In this document: positions 6,266-9,480 of the stretch, piece after piece
Numbering within the stretch: position 1 is the stretch's first letter
Layout: every line of letters begins with the position of its first letter
Assembly: GCA_024409165.1 (NCBI GenBank)
Contig: JAKSUE010000035.1
Span: 1-9,480 of the forward strand
Direction: 5' to 3'
Length of the DNA stretch: 9,480 bases
Source: an archaeon
Lineage (GTDB): Archaea > Methanobacteriota > Methanobacteria > Methanobacteriales > Methanobacteriaceae
Program-made: the position numbers and the translations under genes
Notes under the pieces: model-generated
Databases searched by the model: none
The model's input: only the letters and a program-made list of their open reading frames with translations
What the model was told of the DNA's origin: nothing

Positions 6266-6311
6266 ATAAATAGATAAAAGTTTTTACTTTTAATCTATTT
6301 ATCTATTTTTT
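6266..6311 (+). terminator. Long hairpin with U-tract ending the glycan operon
   Basis: The left arm 6266-6281 (ATAAATAGATAAAAGT) pairs with 6286-6302 to give 16 base pairs with one bulged A and a 4-nt loop, followed by TTTTTT at 6306-6311. It sits 12 nt after the upstream stop and directly beside the end of the converging thiD gene, so it may also stop minus-strand transcripts, though their U-tract would be poor. Confidence 0.75.
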
Positions 6312-6312
6312 A

Positions 6313-7140
6313 TTAAAATTTAGTAATATTAAAATTAGGATTTAATGTACCATATCTGCCGTTTTTTACAGCTTGGTATATGAATTTTGTTGATTTTTCA
6401 ATAGCTATTATTAAATCTTTATTTGTAAGATTTTCATTGTTTTTAGTATTATTATTTTTATTCTTTTTATCAGTATTTTTATTTTCTTCAATAATTAAAT
6501 TAGATATAATAGCTGCTGATAAACTACAACCTGTTCCATGGAGATTATTTGTTTCAATTAAATCTTGTGTTATGATTGTTATGTTGTTGTCTTCTTTTGT
6601 GTAGATTATGTTGTTTCCATTTAAATGGCCACCTGTTATGATGACATTACAGTATTCTCCAATTTTATATGCTGCTTCTATTGCATCATTTTGATTGTTT
6701 ATTTTTATTCCAGATAGTTTTTCAGCTTCAGAAACATTTGGGGTTGTGAGGATTGATTTTTTAAGTAAATATTTTTTTAATGATTCTGCCATTTCGTCTT
6801 TTGCAAGTGAACCTCCTGCACTTGCAACCATGACTGGATCAACAACTAAGCTTAAATTATATTCGTCTACTTTTTTACTGACACTTTTTATGATTTCCTT
6901 TGAAAATAATAAGCCTGTCTTTGAGTATTTTATATCATAGTCATCAAATATTGAATCTATTTGATCACATATATATTGGGGAGATATAGGTTTAACAGAA
7001 AATACTTTTTTTGGATTTTGTGCAGTGAGTGCTGTGACTACAGAGGCACCGTGAACACCATGTGCTGCCATGGTTTTTATGTCTGTTAGGATACCTGCTC
7101 CTCCTGATGGATCAAATCCTGCAATTGATAAACCTATCAT
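6313..7140 (-). CDS. thiD: Hydroxymethylpyrimidine/phosphomethylpyrimidine kinase
   Basis: Cytoplasmic ribokinase-fold enzyme that phosphorylates the thiamine pyrimidine HMP and HMP-phosphate to HMP-pyrophosphate. Family motifs in the 275-residue product: the N-terminal substrate loop IAGFDPSGGAGILTDIKT at 6-23, VVDPVMVASAGG at 99-110, TPNVSEAEKLSG at 133-144, ITGGH at 168-172, and the anion hole HGTGCSLSAA at 201-210 with catalytic Cys205. It ends soon after NGRYGTLNP, so it is the single-domain form and lacks the ThiN fusion seen in some archaea. Residues 219-240 are an Asn/Lys-rich insert where family members have a short turn. The start is secure: GAGGA at 7147-7151 is six bases away and the conserved N-terminus follows at once. 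It is the last gene of the proS-cofC-thiD series, 63 nt after cofC. Confidence 0.95.
   Translation of the reverse strand: MIGLSIAGFDPSGGAGILTDIKTMAAHGVHGASVVTALTAQNPKKVFSVKPISPQYICDQIDSIFDDYDIKYSKTGLLFSKEIIKSVSKKVDEYNLSLVVDPVMVASAGGSLAKDEMAESLKKYLLKKSILTTPNVSEAEKLSGIKINNQNDAIEAAYKIGEYCNVIITGGHLNGNNIIYTKEDNNITIITQDLIETNNLHGTGCSLSAAIISNLIIEENKNTDKKNKNNNTKNNENLTNKDLIIAIEKSTKFIYQAVKNGRYGTLNPNFNITKF
6421..6486 (-). repeat. Low-complexity insert in thiD
   Basis: Codes about 22 residues, mainly Asn, Lys, Thr and Glu, directly after the helix that follows the catalytic HGTGC loop and before the last helices. It is in frame, and the C-terminal family motif resumes after it. Most likely a slippage-derived surface loop, like those in the kinase and the glycosyltransferase. 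Confidence 0.6.
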
Positions 7141-7163
7141 ATTTTATCCTCTTGTGGTTTTTG

Positions 7164-7208
7164 TATTAATTTAATTATTTTTTACTTGTTTCTATTAATT
7201 TAATTATT
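7164..7208. repeat. Perfect 16-nt direct repeat between cofC and thiD
   Basis: TATTAATTTAATTATT occurs at 7164-7179 and 7193-7208, 29 bp apart. The second copy covers the cofC stop codon (7204-7206) and the first lies in the gap before thiD. It contains only A and T, so chance is a real possibility; it could act as duplicated TATA-like elements for thiD on the minus strand. Confidence 0.4.
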
Positions 7209-7908
7209 CTCTTGTAACTTTTAGTCTTTCGTGACCATGGATTGATTCTACTTTGATATTTAATGATTCTAAGTATTTTTTAGTTTCAGTTCCATTTCCA
7301 TGAATCATAATCTCACCGAGGTCTTCTGTTGTGTTTACATCAAGTGCCATGTAGAATGAGTCATGAATCATTGGGTTGAGTTTTTTCTTGGTAGCTTCAT
7401 CGATGTGTTTTTGGAAACTGAATTCTCCAAATTTCATATCAATAGCTAATGGTTTAGTGATTAATGTGTTTGTTCCACCTCCTTTAGATGGAACAATTAT
7501 AAAATCAAGTTTTTTAGCTTGATTTATTAAGAGTTTAATATTGGTTTTTCCAATTAATGGGATGTCAGATGGTAAAATAATAACTTTTCTAACCTTTGTT
7601 CTGGACCACTTCATTGCTTGTTTTAGAGCTATGTTAAGGCCTGAATTATCAGAAGCTTTAAGGTTTTTAGTTTTAGGATTATCTTCTTCAATAATTGTTG
7701 TAAGTTCTAATTCTTCAGCATAAGCTAATACATCTTCATCTTTACTAATAATTATTATTTTATCAGTTACAGGTTTTAATGCAATAGCTATGTCTTTTAA
7801 CATTGCTTTTAGAAGTTTTTCTCTCTCTTCAGGAGATAAAAATGGTGATAATCTTGTTTTTGCATTTGCAAATTGACTTACAGGAATTATTGCATAAATA
7901 TTATCCAT
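7204..7908 (-). CDS. cofC: 2-phospho-L-lactate guanylyltransferase (coenzyme F420 biosynthesis)
   Basis: Activates 2-phospho-L-lactate with GTP, giving the lactyl-diphospho-guanosine that CofD joins to the deazaflavin Fo in coenzyme F420 synthesis; F420 is the main hydride carrier of methanogens. The 234-residue protein has a nucleotidyltransferase fold: N-terminal IIPVSQFANAKTRLSPFLS at 7-25 with the GTP-binding Lys/Arg signature, LPSDIPLI at 112-119 with the metal-binding aspartate, GGGTNTL at 143-149, FGEFSFQKHIDEA at 160-172, and a late DVNTTEDL at 190-197. The C-terminus runs slightly longer than many relatives. The ATG start matches the conserved N-terminus but has only a weak ribosome site (GTGAG about ten bases upstream), so expression may be low. 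It lies 78 nt after proS and before thiD, all on one strand. Confidence 0.95.
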   Translation of the reverse strand: MDNIYAIIPVSQFANAKTRLSPFLSPEEREKLLKAMLKDIAIALKPVTDKIIIISKDEDVLAYAEELELTTIIEEDNPKTKNLKASDNSGLNIALKQAMKWSRTKVRKVIILPSDIPLIGKTNIKLLINQAKKLDFIIVPSKGGGTNTLITKPLAIDMKFGEFSFQKHIDEATKKKLNPMIHDSFYMALDVNTTEDLGEIMIHGNGTETKKYLESLNIKVESIHGHERLKVTRE

Positions 7909-7969
7909 TTTACCATTCTCACATTTAATTTTTTATTATTTTTATTATTTTTTATTAAGTTTAATTTTT

Positions 7970-7987
7970 AATACTATAAATAGTATT
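7970..7987 (-). other. Inverted repeat at the proS stop codon
   Basis: AATACTATAAATAGTATT is a perfect inverted repeat (8-bp arms, AA centre) touching the proS stop codon. Read on the minus strand it is followed by A-rich, not T-rich, sequence, so it is not a normal U-tract terminator. It may stabilise or mark the 3' end of the proS message, or be an operator for cofC. Confidence 0.4.
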
Positions 7988-9393
7988 TAGTATGTTTTTG
8001 CCATTAAAGCAAGGTGTTTTGCAGGTTTTCCACAATGTGGACATACTTTGTCAGTTTCAATGTTTTCTTCTCTGAGTCCTAAGACATCAACATTGGTTTC
8101 TTCTTCAATAGCTTGACCACATTCTTCGTCTCCACACCAGTAGAATTGAACAACTTTTTCATCTTCTACAGCAGGAGCTACTTCATCTAATGATTCTACA
8201 GTAACAACAGATTCTTCAAGTTTAGCCCATGCTTTTGCTTTTAAATCAGTTTCAATAGATGTTAATAAATTAGATACAATTTCTGCAATATCATCGTCAA
8301 GATTTACTTCAATTTTTTCACCAGTATCTCTTCTTCCAATAATAGCTATGTTATTTTTTAAGTCTCTTGGGCCTAATTCAAATCTAAGTGGAGTTCCTTT
8401 TAACTCCCAGTCATAGAATTTTTTACCAGGTCTGATATCTCTTGTATCCATTTGTACACGGATTCCTTTAGCTTGGAGGGCTTCTTTTACTTCACTACAT
8501 TTAGCCATTACTTCTTCAGCACCATCTTTGAAAATAATAGGAATTATTGTAATGTGTTTTGGAGCAATTTTTGGTGGTAATACAAGACCTTTTTCATCAC
8601 CATGAGCTGCAATAGCTGCTGCAATTACTCTATCGGAAATACCATAACATGTTTGATAAGCATATTCATGTTCACCTTCTTTATTTTCAAAGGTTATATC
8701 AAAGGTTTTAGCAAAAGTAGTTCCTAAGTTGTGACAAGTACCAATTTGTAAAGTTTTTCCATCAGGCATAATTGTATCAAAAGCCATTGTGTACTCAGCA
8801 CCAGGGAATTTATCCCATTCTGGTCTTTTACTTATGAGATAAGGAATTCCCATAGAATCAAAAATTGCTTTATAAATTCTTACACTTTCATCAGTTTGTT
8901 CTTTACATTCTTCAGCTGAACTGTGAACAGTATGAGCTTCTGCAAAAGTAGTAATTTCTCTTACTCTAATAAGAGGTCTGGTATGTTTAGTTTCATATCT
9001 GAAAGTGTTTACAACTTGATATTGTTTAATTGGTAAATCAATATGAGAACGTACCCATAAAGAGAACATTGGATACATTGAGGTTTCACTGGTTGGTCTA
9101 ATAGCTAATTTTTCATTTAATTCAGTTTTACCACCATGAGTTACCCAGTAAACTTCATCTTCAAATCCTTTTACATGAATTCCTTCTTTAGCAAGTTCTG
9201 CTTCTGGAATAAGCATTGGGAATAAAACTTCATCATGATCAACATCCATTAAATCTTTATAAACATTTAATGTGTGTTTTCTAATTTGAAAACCATAAGG
9301 TAACCATACACTCATTCCCTTAATAGGATATCTACTATCTGTAATTTGTGCTTCCTCTAAAATATCATGGAACCATTCACTAAAATTTTCCAC
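7987..9393 (-). CDS. proS: Prolyl-tRNA synthetase, archaeal/eukaryotic type
   Basis: Charges tRNA-Pro with proline, in the cytoplasm. The 468-residue class II synthetase has the archaeal/eukaryotic layout: catalytic core from residue 1 with EWFHDILEEA, the proline-binding loop RPTSET at 99-104, motif 2 FRYETKHTRPLIRVREI at 131-147, GTCHNLGT at 218-225, motif 3 GISDRVIAAAIAAHGDEKG at 251-269, an anticodon-binding domain at about 278-380 with TRDIRPGKKFYDWELKG, and a C-terminal zinc module with CGDEEC (Cys420, Cys425) and CPHC (Cys451, Cys454). It ends in the conserved aromatic terminus MAKTY and lacks the bacterial editing insertion. GTG at 9393 is the only sensible start: GGTGAT lies three bases upstream, in register with the 16S tail, and the first in-frame ATG is inside the conserved core (residue 27). 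Its base composition is clearly less AT-rich than the glycan locus. Confidence 0.97.
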   Translation of the reverse strand: MENFSEWFHDILEEAQITDSRYPIKGMSVWLPYGFQIRKHTLNVYKDLMDVDHDEVLFPMLIPEAELAKEGIHVKGFEDEVYWVTHGGKTELNEKLAIRPTSETSMYPMFSLWVRSHIDLPIKQYQVVNTFRYETKHTRPLIRVREITTFAEAHTVHSSAEECKEQTDESVRIYKAIFDSMGIPYLISKRPEWDKFPGAEYTMAFDTIMPDGKTLQIGTCHNLGTTFAKTFDITFENKEGEHEYAYQTCYGISDRVIAAAIAAHGDEKGLVLPPKIAPKHITIIPIIFKDGAEEVMAKCSEVKEALQAKGIRVQMDTRDIRPGKKFYDWELKGTPLRFELGPRDLKNNIAIIGRRDTGEKIEVNLDDDIAEIVSNLLTSIETDLKAKAWAKLEESVVTVESLDEVAPAVEDEKVVQFYWCGDEECGQAIEEETNVDVLGLREENIETDKVCPHCGKPAKHLALMAKTY

Positions 9394-9423
9394 ATAATCA
9401 CCATTTTTGTAATTTAATAAATG

Positions 9424-9448
9424 AATTATAAATATAAATTATAAATAT
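9424..9448 (-). promoter_or_regulatory. Putative proS promoter with two TATA-like boxes in tandem
   Basis: AATTATAAATAT occurs at 9424-9435 and 9437-9448 (period 13); on the minus strand each reads ATATTTATAATT, a TATA-like box. A start site about 25 nt on from either box gives a short leader that still contains the proS ribosome site. The surrounding sequence is almost only A and T, so the exact box is uncertain. Confidence 0.4.
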
Positions 9449-9480
9449 GAATTAATAAAATAAATTATTAATTTTATAAT

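Noticed and set aside
6380..6940. Open frames on the + strand opposite thiD
   Set aside because: They are antisense to a well-supported enzyme with all family motifs and have no ribosome sites or recognisable domains.
7541..7723. 60-codon open frame on the + strand opposite cofC
   Set aside because: Antisense shadow of cofC with no supporting signal.

Overview
The window is very AT-rich and reads as the chromosome of a methanogenic archaeon, most likely Methanobacteriales (Methanobrevibacter or a close relative such as Methanosphaera). The main evidence is: a CofC-type enzyme of coenzyme F420 synthesis; an archaeal/eukaryotic-type prolyl-tRNA synthetase with a C-terminal zinc module; a HisKA_2-type sensor kinase of the kind common in these methanogens; TATA-like boxes instead of -35/-10 promoters; Shine-Dalgarno sites of the AGGAGGTGAT series; frequent TTG/GTG starts; and asparagine-rich low-complexity protein segments. 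The genus is inference; the domain and order are well supported.

Left part (1-1754, + strand): a permease and an ATPase of a NitT/TauT/SsuBC-type ABC importer, preceded by a TATA-like box with a perfect 8-bp-arm palindrome just downstream of it, and closed by a hairpin-plus-U-tract terminator overlapping the ATPase stop codon. The substrate-binding protein is not in the window.

Middle part (1850-6254): a signalling and surface-glycan locus. A soluble PAS/HisKA_2 histidine kinase (- strand), whose ATPase domain stops before the G2 box and ends in an Asn-rich tail, is divergent from a stand-alone receiver protein. Downstream of the receiver are a family 2 membrane glycosyltransferase whose N-terminus is a degenerate receiver domain, and an overlapping gene for a membrane-anchored extracytoplasmic protein. 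The 383-bp divergent intergenic region and the receiver-glycosyltransferase gap carry several direct repeats that look regulatory. I infer that the receiver may control, or pair with, the pseudo-receiver on the glycosyltransferase, making surface polysaccharide synthesis a two-component output. This is the most unusual system in the window.

Right part (6313-9393, - strand): proS, cofC and thiD in that transcriptional order, which are housekeeping genes for prolyl-tRNA charging, F420 synthesis and thiamine pyrimidine phosphorylation. They converge with the glycan locus on a long shared hairpin. The ThiD protein carries an Asn/Lys-rich insertion like those in the kinase and the glycosyltransferase, so this insertion habit is a property of the genome and not of one gene. 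No tRNA, rRNA, CRISPR array or insertion sequence was seen.
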